A DNA stretch of 30,279 nt from Berkiella sp050247135 (GTDB lineage Bacteria > Pseudomonadota > Gammaproteobacteria > Berkiellales > Berkiellaceae). The translations under genes and the position numbers were made by a program. The notes below the pieces were generated by a model that was given only the letters and a program-made list of their open reading frames with translations, was not told the origin of the DNA and ran no database searches. The stretch is taken from positions 1 through 30,279 of the forward strand of contig JBFWUT010000035.1 of the NCBI GenBank assembly GCA_050247135.1. Reading direction: 5' to 3'. This document shows, piece by piece, positions 23,914 to 30,279 of this stretch (its first letter is position 1; the number at the start of each line of letters is the position of its first letter).

Positions 23914-24635
23914 GATGCTTTCTTATTTGGCAAAGCAGGCAGTTTTCTTCCCGAAGCTTTAGGTGTCACAGGGATCTCGGGCAGTTTCCTCCCCGATCCT
24001 TTAGCAGGCATAGGTAACGGTCGATGTTCCTTTTCCCATTTATGATACTCACTTTTATAGTTATCATAGTGAGATAAAAGTTGACCTGGTTTTTTAGTTT
24101 TTAAACTTTGTAGCACGTCCTCAAATGATCGAGATAAACGTTTCAAATGAGCATTAACCAGTAGTTCGCAACTCTTGTCTAACAACGCATCATCAACATG
24201 AGGAAATTCAGCTTTTATAATTTGTCTAAAATTAGGTTGTCTACAAACAATGTTCATAAGAAGAGCATGTCGCCTAATCGTATTATATTCAACAGCTTCT
24301 ATTGCATTAGCAAAATCATCAGCATTCTTAAACTTTGAACAAGGCGTATTATTAAACCCAGGGTTCGCTGCATTACATAATTCAAACAAGACAGCACTTA
24401 TTGCTTCATAGATGGGTTGATCATTTGCAAGATAAATCGTTCTATCTATTTCAATTTTCGCACCAAAAGGAGCTTGTTCACGTGGTACAATGTTAATTGA
24501 GATAGGTCCTGCTTTGATAACTTGATTAAATAATTCATGTACAGGCTGAATATTATAAACAGAATTTAGCGCAAATAAAAACAAGGCTGCTTTATTTTTA
24601 TCATAACCATTTAAATCAATTTTTAAATTTAACAT
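23910..24635 (-). CDS. Unknown protein with two C-terminal SH3-ligand-like motifs
   Basis: A 241-residue protein from the ATG at 24635, with GAGG six bases upstream. Residues 40-90 have a beta-then-helix pattern (ISINIVPREQAPFGAKIEID, then AISAVLFELCNAANPGF) that recalls metallopeptidase cores in which the HExxH is worn to FELCN; if so it is not catalytic. Residues 90-195 are helical. The tail from about 200 is basic and Pro-rich, with a 14-residue unit repeated: SGRKLPEIP at 214 and SGRKLPALP at 228. Both fit the class I SH3 ligand form [R/K]xxPxxP. Bacteria lack ligand-binding SH3 signalling of this type, so a host target is a natural inference. First gene of a two-gene unit; repeat copy B lies about 85 bases upstream. 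Confidence 0.65.
   Translation of the reverse strand: MLNLKIDLNGYDKNKAALFLFALNSVYNIQPVHELFNQVIKAGPISINIVPREQAPFGAKIEIDRTIYLANDQPIYEAISAVLFELCNAANPGFNNTPCSKFKNADDFANAIEAVEYNTIRRHALLMNIVCRQPNFRQIIKAEFPHVDDALLDKSCELLVNAHLKRLSRSFEDVLQSLKTKKPGQLLSHYDNYKSEYHKWEKEHRPLPMPAKGSGRKLPEIPVTPKASGRKLPALPNKKAS
23928..23990 (-). repeat. Coding repeat, two RKLPxxP units
   Basis: Codons 216-236 of the gene above encode two RKLP[EA][IL]P units, with starts 14 residues apart. The flanking SG is repeated too. Confidence 0.55.
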
Positions 24636-25026
24636 CTCTAACCTCACACTACCCTTTTCTCATTCTCTTTCAAGCGCACCAATACACAAAAATGAATTTA
24701 ATTTCATGAACTGTAAAACGTAAAAAGAGAATTATTAGGAATAGCCGGCGTACATCTGCACATTGGAATTAATGGTGTGAAATAACCCGCCGCGCGAATA
24801 GGATTGGATGAAAAATGAGTGTTTCATTATTTGTTTCAAAGCCAATTAAACATTATAAGCCAAAGCACCCATGTGCCAAGCATTTTCGCAATTTTAACAT
24901 TATCAGTTGAAATCTCTAACACCGCTAATCATGTTGAAGTGACTTGATATCAGGAAACTGTGTCATTCTCATATGTGGGAATTGAAAGGGGCAAGAATAC
25001 TTGCCGCCCTTCAGTCTAACGAGTGG
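24636..25026. other. Intergenic stretch with repeat copy B
   Basis: About 390 bases without a gene. Repeat copy B occupies 24720-24827. The left part should hold the promoter of the gene starting at 24635; the right part is the 3' side of the His-rich gene. No further structure is convincing. Confidence 0.5.
24720..24827 (-). repeat. Dispersed 108-nt repeat, copy B (inverted)
   Basis: This is the reverse-complement partner of 20317-20424, 85 of 108 positions identical by eye, core 24735-24810. Read in its own direction it ends about 85 bases before the start at 24635, as copy A ends about 58 bases before the small frame at 20482. Confidence 0.8.
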
Positions 25027-25332
25027 TTATGCGCATCCACAGGATGGTTTAGATTTATAATGATGCTTGCGCTGGTGTTTCTTATGCTGTTTATGATGCT
25101 TTTTATGGTGATGCTTATAATGGTGCTTATGATGATATTGGAATCGAACGCTTTCATTGCTAACGCCACTGCAACATCCTTTATTGCAACATGGCACTCC
25201 CTCATAAGAATAGGCAGCAAATGATGAAGCCAATTGAATCGGATTTGTTTGTGCCCCACTTTCACTTGCGTGGGATAATGATGCAAAACCTAATATAGCG
25301 CTGATACTGAGTATTTTAATGTATTTATTCAC
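25027..25332 (-). CDS. Exported His/Lys-rich metal-binding-like peptide
   Basis: The best start is a GTG at 25332, eight bases after GGGAG, giving 101 residues that open with a signal peptide (VNKYIKILSISAILGFASL, cleavage after SHA); an in-frame GTG at 25347 is less well placed. The mature part has CCNKGCCSG and then a stretch of about 27 residues with 13 His and many Lys (HHKHHYKHHHKKHHKQH), ending KPSCGCA. The His and Cys clusters could bind Ni, Zn or Cu ions in the periplasm or outside the cell; the Lys content could also suit a cationic antimicrobial or DNA-binding role. No family is recognised. Confidence 0.65.
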   Translation of the reverse strand: MNKYIKILSISAILGFASLSHASESGAQTNPIQLASSFAAYSYEGVPCCNKGCCSGVSNESVRFQYHHKHHYKHHHKKHHKQHKKHQRKHHYKSKPSCGCA

Positions 25333-25380
25333 AGTGATGACTCCCACTTAAGAACAATAAAGGGAATCTTAGATGACACA

Positions 25381-25418
25381 AGCTGCATTTGTGAAAAATG
25401 TTGTTCCACAAAGCAGCT
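25381..25418 (-). terminator. Hairpin after the methyltransferase gene
   Basis: AGCTGCATTTGTG (25381-25393) pairs with CACAAAGCAGCT (25407-25418) with one bulge. It lies just past the stop at 25442 of the minus-strand methyltransferase; no strong T-run. Confidence 0.5.
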
Positions 25419-25441
25419 TTAGCGTGTAAATACATTAAATG

Positions 25442-26191
25442 CTATCTTTTGCTGGCAACTAAGACTAGCGTTTCTTTACCATAAAGATGTAAACCTTGTT
25501 CGTATTCTTTCTCATAGCTTTGCTTAATCTGCTGTGGGATCCCCTGTCTTGAAAAGGTGCCATGAGTCGTCGCTTCCCACCAATCAAAAAATGCATTGAG
25601 ATTTTCAAAGAAGTAATCATCAGCTGCGGAAATACTATCAATTGTTAAACCACTCTTTTTAACCATCGCTTCCCATTGATCTTTAGGAAACAACTGATAT
25701 CGCTTTAATACCTTTTCTTCAGTTACTTGACTTGCGAGGGTGACTTCCTTAACAAAGTCAGGATGATCAAATACTAATTGAATGGCTAAACGTCCATTTG
25801 GACGCAACGCCATAGCCAATTTATTCAAGATCGCTTGTGGGTTTGGGATCCAATGTAATACAAAATTTGAAAATACAATATCGAATGTCTCATCTTTAGC
25901 GGGAACATAGTTTTCAGCTGAGACATTAAACCAGGTTATATTGCGAATGTTACTGGGCACATCTTTCTGCGCTAAGGTGATCCTCTCAAAATCTGGGTCA
26001 ACAGCAACTACCTTTCCCTGTTGAGTCACTAAATTGGCAATTTGATAGGTCAGTTCACCAGTGCCACACCCTAAATCCAGAACTCGCTCGCCAGGTTGAG
26101 GTGAAACAAGCGAAATCAGTTTCATGCCCTTTTGAAATTGACCAACACTGAATTGTTGATAGGCTTTAGCTAGTCCAGCACTTTCACTCAT
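25442..26191 (-). CDS. Class I SAM-dependent methyltransferase
   Basis: A 249-residue protein with motif I VLDLGCGTGELT (38-49), VVAVDPDFERI, the motif II/III run DIVFSNFVLHWIPNPQAIL and ALRPNGRLAIQLV. The layout resembles trans-aconitate and juvenile-hormone-acid-type methyltransferases, which methylate small carboxylates, but the acceptor is not predictable. AAGGAG six bases before the ATG gives a firm start. It stands alone, with a hairpin at its 3' end; a promoter probably lies in the 137 bases shared with the divergent amidotransferase gene. Confidence 0.88.
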   Translation of the reverse strand: MSESAGLAKAYQQFSVGQFQKGMKLISLVSPQPGERVLDLGCGTGELTYQIANLVTQQGKVVAVDPDFERITLAQKDVPSNIRNITWFNVSAENYVPAKDETFDIVFSNFVLHWIPNPQAILNKLAMALRPNGRLAIQLVFDHPDFVKEVTLASQVTEEKVLKRYQLFPKDQWEAMVKKSGLTIDSISAADDYFFENLNAFFDWWEATTHGTFSRQGIPQQIKQSYEKEYEQGLHLYGKETLVLVASKR

Positions 26192-26328
26192 TTTAACTCC
26201 TTACTCAAGCTGCTGTATTTAATTACTTATTTACTTATTTTGCAAGCACCCGGGCATAGAAGCATCCAATTATCTAACAAAATTCAATTTCAAGCCGAAA
26301 AAGGGATAAATAAGCCAAAGGATTTAGT

Positions 26329-27195
26329 ATGTGCCGATTTATTGCTTATATTGGCAAGCCTTTGATTATTCATGCAATGTTATTTGAGCCTGAAAACTCG
26401 CTGATTAATCAGAGCACCCACGCAAAGGAAATGCCAGAGCCACTCAATGGTGATGGCTTTGGCTTAGGATGGTATGTTCCTGAAATTGACTCCGAACCCG
26501 GATTATTCAAATCTATTAATCCAGCCTGGAATGATCAGAATCTAAAGCATTTATCCAAAAAGATCCAATCACCCTGCTTCTTTGCGCATGTTCGATCGGC
26601 CAGTAAGGGAGCCATTGCCCAATACAATTGCCACCCGTTCCAATATGAAGATTGGCTCTTTATGCATAATGGAACGATTTTCGATTTTGAGTTAATTAGG
26701 CGCGATATGTGTCACCCATTGTCTGACAAAATTTATAATTGGATTAAGGGACAAACTGACTCAGAACACCTATTTGCCCTTTTACTGGAAAGAATGCAAC
26801 GCAATCATGGCTCTTTTGATCCCAAGCAAATTCCCCATTACTTTGGCGAAGTCATTGCCGAAATTAATACTTTTAAAGCAAAACGGCACATTACATCCAA
26901 CACTTATATTAATGCTGTTTTAACTAATGGTAAGTCTATGATTGCGATCCGCTATAGTGCTGATCCTGAGAACCCTCCGCTCAGCTTGCACTATAATGTT
27001 GGAAGCCAATTTAGTGCGAAGGAGAATTACTACCATATTCTGCCGCCTGTTAATGACAAAAATGAAATCGTTGTTATTTCTTCTGAGCCTTTAACGACTT
27101 TCGAGGAGGAGTGGATTGATCTCCCTTCAAATTACTTCCTGATGGTGAGCGAAGATCTTTCCACTACGATACAACCCTTGAATATCCCTACCTGA
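26329..27195 (+). CDS. Class II glutamine amidotransferase (YafJ/EgtC-like)
   Basis: A 288-residue Ntn-hydrolase of the class II amidotransferase family. After removal of Met the N-terminal Cys (MCRFIAYIG) would be the nucleophile. Other signatures: LNGDGFGLGWYVP (about 39-51), FFAHVRSASKG with the substrate Arg, NCHPF and FMHNGTI with the oxyanion Asn/Gly. This is the short stand-alone form, like E. coli YafJ or EgtC, with no synthetase domain. No ergothioneine genes are near, so the substrate is open. AAGGA lies seven bases before the ATG. Its stop is five bases from that of the convergent gene. Confidence 0.9.
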   Translation: MCRFIAYIGKPLIIHAMLFEPENSLINQSTHAKEMPEPLNGDGFGLGWYVPEIDSEPGLFKSINPAWNDQNLKHLSKKIQSPCFFAHVRSASKGAIAQYNCHPFQYEDWLFMHNGTIFDFELIRRDMCHPLSDKIYNWIKGQTDSEHLFALLLERMQRNHGSFDPKQIPHYFGEVIAEINTFKAKRHITSNTYINAVLTNGKSMIAIRYSADPENPPLSLHYNVGSQFSAKENYYHILPPVNDKNEIVVISSEPLTTFEEEWIDLPSNYFLMVSEDLSTTIQPLNIPT

Positions 27196-27200
27196 TATAA

Positions 27201-27722
27201 CTACATTTGCATTTTTCGACGCTTTTCAGGCTCGATAGACGCTTGTATGGTATTTTGAATAACATGATCAAATACCGCAGCAAAGGGTAGTTTGCTAGCA
27301 TGATTAGGTGAGAAGAATAAAGCATCACTACTGTGAATAGAACATAAAATAACCTCAGCTTGATTATCTGCCGCTATCTCCTGGCAGCTCGCTTGACTCT
27401 GTTCAGTTATTTTAGCAACATGGGCAACCAACATGATCTTTTGATCTGTCGCAAATCTTCCATTATTTACTTCATCCGTGAAATGCTTGAAGAAATCAGG
27501 ATTATCCGCATTAACACAGACAAAGATTATTTGAGCGTCACTGGCCCATTGATATTTATTAACCTCTAACCCATATGGATTTTTTGCTTTTAAGATTTTA
27601 ACTTGCTCACCAGCATCCATCGTATGGCTCATGGAATCTAAATAATTTGATTTAGAACCGATGTACTTACCAAGTATTTGTGTTTGAACGTCATATTGAC
27701 CGGCAAATGCGACTGTTTTCAT
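27201..27722 (-). CDS. Protein resembling a degenerate small GTPase
   Basis: A 173-residue protein from the ATG at 27722, with AAGGA seven bases upstream. The order of strands and helices recalls Ras/Rab proteins: KTVAFAGQYDVQTQILGKYI (where a P-loop would be), YQWASDAQIIFVCVNADNPD, KIMLVAHVAKITEQSQAS (where NKxD would be) and AEVILCSIHSSDAL (where SAK would be). The P-loop GxxxxGK[ST], DxxG and NKxD are all missing, so nucleotide binding is unlikely. This reading is by pattern only. It follows the small basic gene by 19 bases, making it the last gene of the double-glycine peptide operon. The basic C terminus EPEKRRKMQM is notable. It could equally be a novel fold. Confidence 0.55.
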   Translation of the reverse strand: MKTVAFAGQYDVQTQILGKYIGSKSNYLDSMSHTMDAGEQVKILKAKNPYGLEVNKYQWASDAQIIFVCVNADNPDFFKHFTDEVNNGRFATDQKIMLVAHVAKITEQSQASCQEIAADNQAEVILCSIHSSDALFFSPNHASKLPFAAVFDHVIQNTIQASIEPEKRRKMQM

Positions 27723-27741
27723 TATCAAATCCTTATGTTAT

Positions 27742-27999
27742 TTAATAACGTGGCTTTTTACGAGCGCTTCGGGGTTTTGAATTGACAGCTTCAGCTGTAC
27801 GCTCCAGAAAAATATTCTTTGAAAGTAAAAAAGTGATACTTTTTTCAACTTTTGGCATAAACTCTACATCATCGCGGGTTGATTCTATCAACAGTTTCAT
27901 TTCTGCCAATTTTTTCAGAGCGCTGGTATATCGCTTATTCTCAAAATCGGCTTTAGCCTCATTATACAACCGGGTATTTTTCTTATTTGAAAATTTCAT
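27742..27999 (-). CDS. Small basic protein coupled to the peptide genes
   Basis: An 85-residue protein whose ATG overlaps the stop of the preceding double-glycine peptide (ATGA at 27996-27999), with AAGG six bases upstream. It is predicted helical: residues 10-65 resemble one to two TPR-like helix pairs (YNEAKADFENKRYTSALKKL), and the tail KPRSARKKPRY is strongly basic. In two-peptide bacteriocin operons the third gene is usually the immunity gene, but those products are generally membrane proteins and this one has no membrane segment. It may be a chaperone, a regulator or an unrelated rider. Function unknown. Confidence 0.65.
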   Translation of the reverse strand: MKFSNKKNTRLYNEAKADFENKRYTSALKKLAEMKLLIESTRDDVEFMPKVEKSITFLLSKNIFLERTAEAVNSKPRSARKKPRY

Positions 28000-28301
28000 A
28001 CATTGCCTTTTCTTTGACAGGTATTGCTCGTAAATAAACAGGCATTTAATCCCACTAATAAATAGGCACCCGCAAACCCGACTCCGACAGCCGTGACACC
28101 TGCACCTAGCGTAGCAGCAACATAGCCCGCACCCATGTAGCTTGCTAATTGGTAGCCAAAATAGCCGCCAGCAAGATTACCAACGCCAAACCCCGCCATA
28201 AGCGAGCCTATGCCTAAACCGATACCATAACCGAACGCATCAAAGGAGGTCACTCTGGCGCCGCTAACTTGTGTTATTTCATGAAAGTGTAACGTTCTCA
28301 T
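27996..28301 (-). CDS. Glycine-rich peptide with double-glycine-type leader, second of a pair
   Basis: The start is the ATG at 28301 with AAGGAG nine bases upstream, overlapping the previous stop by ATGA. Residues 1-15, MRTLHFHEITQVSGA, keep the leader consensus (L -12, E -8, I -7, V -4, G -2, A -1). The 86-residue core is a long glycine-zipper hydrophobic domain (FGYGIGLGIGSLMAGFGVG, AGAGVTAVGVGFAGAYLLVG style GxxxG repeats) and ends with two Cys eight residues apart (NACLFTSNTCQRK). GxxxG-rich cores are characteristic of two-peptide (class IIb) bacteriocins, where partners pair in a target membrane. Similar leaders are known in Gram-negative microcins. Activity is inferred only. Confidence 0.75.
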   Translation of the reverse strand: MRTLHFHEITQVSGARVTSFDAFGYGIGLGIGSLMAGFGVGNLAGGYFGYQLASYMGAGYVAATLGAGVTAVGVGFAGAYLLVGLNACLFTSNTCQRKGNV

Positions 28302-28561
28302 GCTGTGGTACTCCTTTGAAGACTTGAATACACCAGCGATGAAGGAATAACCAATGCACCGACTATAGCGCCTGCCGGCCCTGCTAAATGAAAGCCACAC
28401 ATACTTAAAAAGGCGACTTCAGTGCTAACACCTACATATACTAAGAGTGATGGGTAGTGCCACATGAAGGGGTAATTCGTTAACAGATTTTTTTCGGTCA
28501 CATAGTCTTTATCACCCGCACCCGAAATGTGCTGGACTTCAATTAAACAAAGTTCTCTCAT
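28298..28561 (-). CDS. Hydrophobic peptide with double-glycine-type leader, first of a pair
   Basis: Starts at the ATG at 28561, five bases after AGGGGG. Leader MRELCLIEVQHISGA fits the consensus (L -12, E -8, V -7, I -4, G -2, A -1). The 72-residue core has an amphipathic first part (DKDYVTEKNLLTNYPFMWHY), then two hydrophobic stretches, PSLLVYVGVSTEVAFLSMCG and AGPAGAIVGALVIPSSLVY, with a GxxxG-like spacing. The stop overlaps the start of the next peptide gene. This is the first gene of the operon; its promoter should lie in the 175 bases between it and the coiled-coil gene. No exporter or C39 peptidase is in the window. Confidence 0.75.
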   Translation of the reverse strand: MRELCLIEVQHISGAGDKDYVTEKNLLTNYPFMWHYPSLLVYVGVSTEVAFLSMCGFHLAGPAGAIVGALVIPSSLVYSSLQRSTTA

Positions 28562-28736
28562 TTATGCCCCCTATTAATTCGACAGCCAACCAATTTAGCA
28601 AATCGACTTATCAATTAAAAAGGGATACTATCAGAAATAGTTAGCTTCCTGCAATGAATATGTAAGGGTTTGGCGACATTCAAATACGAGATGCCATAAA
28701 AATTCTACAGCAACCTACGCTCTTTAAAGAAACGGC

Positions 28737-29309
28737 TTATTTAAAGCGTTTTTCAGATATCCGTCTTTGTCTCATACTTGATTTTTTTAAATCATCAAGA
28801 CGCTCTAAATCAGCTATATCACCGTCATCTTGAGCTACTGGCTTATTGTTTAGAGCCAAGGTGTCGAATTTTGCAACAAGCTCTTCAACCCTTTCTTCTA
28901 GGGGAGCAGCTATTTGTTCAAGCGATTCTACTTTCCGGTAAAGGGCCTCTTGATTTCCAGCATGAGTTTTGAACAACTTTAGAAAGTGTACCAGTAATGC
29001 AGTTTCTTGCTTTAATTCTCCCTCGATAATGCCTTGTTGTTTTAACAACTGATCTAGCGATGATCTTAACTCTGCTAACTCTGCTGATTCGCCTGGCGCT
29101 TCCTCTGGCATTTTCTTTGCATCTGGCTTTCTTGTAAATTTGTTCCGAAGAACATATCCCAAGGAAAGCAGCGCCGTGCTAAGCAGAGTTAGATTAGGAT
29201 AGCGAAAGGCCGTTTGCTGATATATTTGATAAAAAGTCGTATTGAGCATATGGAGAACTCCTGCTGAATTTTGCTCCATTTCGTTCAGCGAATAATCAAG
29301 CTCAAACAT
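28737..29309 (-). CDS. Membrane-anchored coiled-coil protein
   Basis: A 190-residue protein from the ATG at 29309 (GGAG five bases upstream; a TTG at 29330 is less likely). A hydrophobic segment at about 37-53 (NLTLLSTALLSLGYVL) is followed by basic residues (RNKFTRK), suggesting a single span with the long C-terminal part in the cytoplasm, or exposed to a host cell if secreted. Residues 75-165 form heptad-rich coiled coil (LAELRSSLDQLLKQQGIIEG, VESLEQIAAPLEERVEELVA). The tail is basic: SSMRQRRISEKRFK. No family is recognised. It lies upstream of the peptide operon on the same strand, separated by 175 bases. Confidence 0.62.
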   Translation of the reverse strand: MFELDYSLNEMEQNSAGVLHMLNTTFYQIYQQTAFRYPNLTLLSTALLSLGYVLRNKFTRKPDAKKMPEEAPGESAELAELRSSLDQLLKQQGIIEGELKQETALLVHFLKLFKTHAGNQEALYRKVESLEQIAAPLEERVEELVAKFDTLALNNKPVAQDDGDIADLERLDDLKKSSMRQRRISEKRFK

Positions 29310-29575
29310 ACTAACTCCACACCCTATCAAAAAATTGCCCTAATTCTGCTGTGCAAGTGTGGCCAAATAGTTAAAGTTAGTCAACATATGGTATTCAGGC
29401 CTGTTTTTGCCATTGCAAACCACTATTCACCGAATCGATATGAATACCTAAGTACTTACACCCATTCATTTATAACGATTTATCTATCCCGCATCTACCC
29501 CACTCCATCGCGTTTTAATTGACTGATTTAAGAGCTTGATGCTATTTTTTTGAGAAATTGAGTTGGGGGCACTAT

Positions 29576-30279
29576 ATGGGCATGATGATTAGTAAGGCAA
29601 AAGAAGCCATCAAATCTTTTTTTACACCTAAAAATGATCCCGAAAAAAGCCCTGAATTTATTTATATGTCAAAAATGTTTGCTGCCTTAAAATATCCAAG
29701 ACAGCGACGTATATTTTATCGAAATCCCAATGCTTACAAAAGATTAGAAAACCTAATTAAACTTGCGACTAAGTTCAAGCAAAAAAGGCATGAATTAGTC
29801 TTTAAAGATTACTTAACTGAACTCGAATTAAACATAAAAGCTCAGGTCGAGCGCCCAATGAAACTCTTGCAAGTCCTCATCGAAAAGGAATCTAAGCAAA
29901 ATGAGAATATAGTGGCGCCACTCAGTATAGATAGCCCCATTTACGGCTCAGCGCTGCCAGAAGACAAGTCAACACCAGTTGATGATATTCCTTTGTATGA
30001 CACATCCGTTGCACCATCAGAACTTGAATATATATCACCCAATGCTGAACTTGAATATAATGCCTCAACTTCTGATTTTGAAATCGCTTTACAGCATGAA
30101 CAAATGAACATTCTTTGTGAACAATTTGAAACATTTACGCTAGAAATGAATGAGGATGATTGTCATTCTGCAAAACGCCAGAAAACCTGCTCAGATCAAA
30201 CAGCTTATATTGATACTATTCAGATTATGGAATCTATATTGTTTTATAATCTCTGGAACGCTAGAAAAGAAGTAATTGA
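29576..30279 (+). CDS. Unknown protein, cut off by the right edge
   Basis: An ATG at 29576 with GGGGG six bases upstream opens a frame that is unbroken to the window end (234 codons and two bases). The product begins with a basic helical region (about 1-110: RQRRIFYRNPNAYKRLENL), then an acidic, Ser/Pro/Tyr-rich part with a small repeat, SELEYISPNAELEYNAS. It contains SAKRQK at 198-203, the same basic motif as in the protein at 18713. No membrane segment or signal peptide. Opposing short frames on the other strand are shadows. I recognise no family; the basic motif suggests a nuclear or nucleic-acid target, as inference. Confidence 0.65.
   Translation, partial: MGMMISKAKEAIKSFFTPKNDPEKSPEFIYMSKMFAALKYPRQRRIFYRNPNAYKRLENLIKLATKFKQKRHELVFKDYLTELELNIKAQVERPMKLLQVLIEKESKQNENIVAPLSIDSPIYGSALPEDKSTPVDDIPLYDTSVAPSELEYISPNAELEYNASTSDFEIALQHEQMNILCEQFETFTLEMNEDDCHSAKRQKTCSDQTAYIDTIQIMESILFYNLWNARKEVI

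Noticed and set aside
20317..24827. Reading the 108-nt inverted repeats as the ends of one composite transposon
   Set aside because: The enclosed segment has no intact transposase, no target duplication is seen outside the copies, and the copies have diverged by about a fifth.
24973..25224. Hydrophobic Met/Leu-rich plus-strand frame
   Set aside because: It is the antisense reading of the His/Lys codon run of the exported peptide gene; the composition is a by-product.
29922..30134. Minus-strand 70-codon frame
   Set aside because: Antisense to the better supported plus-strand gene that runs off the right edge.

Overview
The window reads as an AT-rich chromosomal segment of a host-associated gammaproteobacterium. 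The mix of U-box, ankyrin/papain-fold, patatin-like and P450 genes, a KAAK-type histone-like protein, nuclear-localisation-like basic motifs and ordinary housekeeping enzymes points to the Legionellales, perhaps near Legionella, Coxiella or Berkiella. This placement is inference from gene content; no rRNA or other taxonomic marker is present. There is no tRNA, CRISPR array or intact insertion sequence that I can see. Genes sit on both strands in short operons.

Layout. 1-2.1 kb: the 3' part of a patatin-like phospholipase gene, then a protein with two U-box-like segments, both eukaryote-like effector candidates. 2.1-6.9 kb: an exported putative glycoside hydrolase (DUF4015-like), an rtcB / PEBP / small membrane protein operon, a ferritin-fold diiron protein and a GNAT acetyltransferase. 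6.9-9.0 kb: a run of small minus-strand genes, namely a glycine-zipper lipoprotein, a protein with four HSRTF[VI]P[TS] repeats, a short peptide with a double-glycine leader, and an unknown 231-residue protein. 9.2-13.8 kb: a cytochrome P450, a histone H1-like protein with a structured 5' region and a clear terminator, a CBS-pair protein, an exported MsrB and a methyltransferase. 13.8-18.6 kb: a large ankyrin protein with an embedded Cys/His/Asp papain-like (YopT/C58-type) segment, then a YbdK-type carboxylate-amine ligase paired with a cation:proton antiporter.

18.7-25 kb is a region in flux. It holds unrecognised genes, two 108-nt inverted copies of a noncoding repeat, a 35-bp-stem hairpin element lying in a tiny reading frame, a beheaded arylsulfatase joined to a 5'-truncated 2H phosphoesterase gene, an IS66 transposase remnant, and a coupled two-gene unit whose first product ends in two SH3-ligand-like motifs. 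25-30.3 kb has a His/Lys-rich exported peptide, a methyltransferase and a class II glutamine amidotransferase, followed by a tightly coupled minus-strand operon. That operon runs: two double-glycine-leader peptides, a small basic protein, and a protein resembling a degenerate small GTPase. A coiled-coil membrane protein and a gene running off the right edge complete the window.

The best candidate for an undescribed system is the set of three peptides (starts at 8122, 28301 and 28561). They share a 15-residue leader beginning MRxL with E at -8, G at -2 and G/A at -1. Two of them overlap by ATGA, as do the second and the small basic gene after it. No C39-peptidase transporter lies in the window, so export would depend on genes elsewhere.
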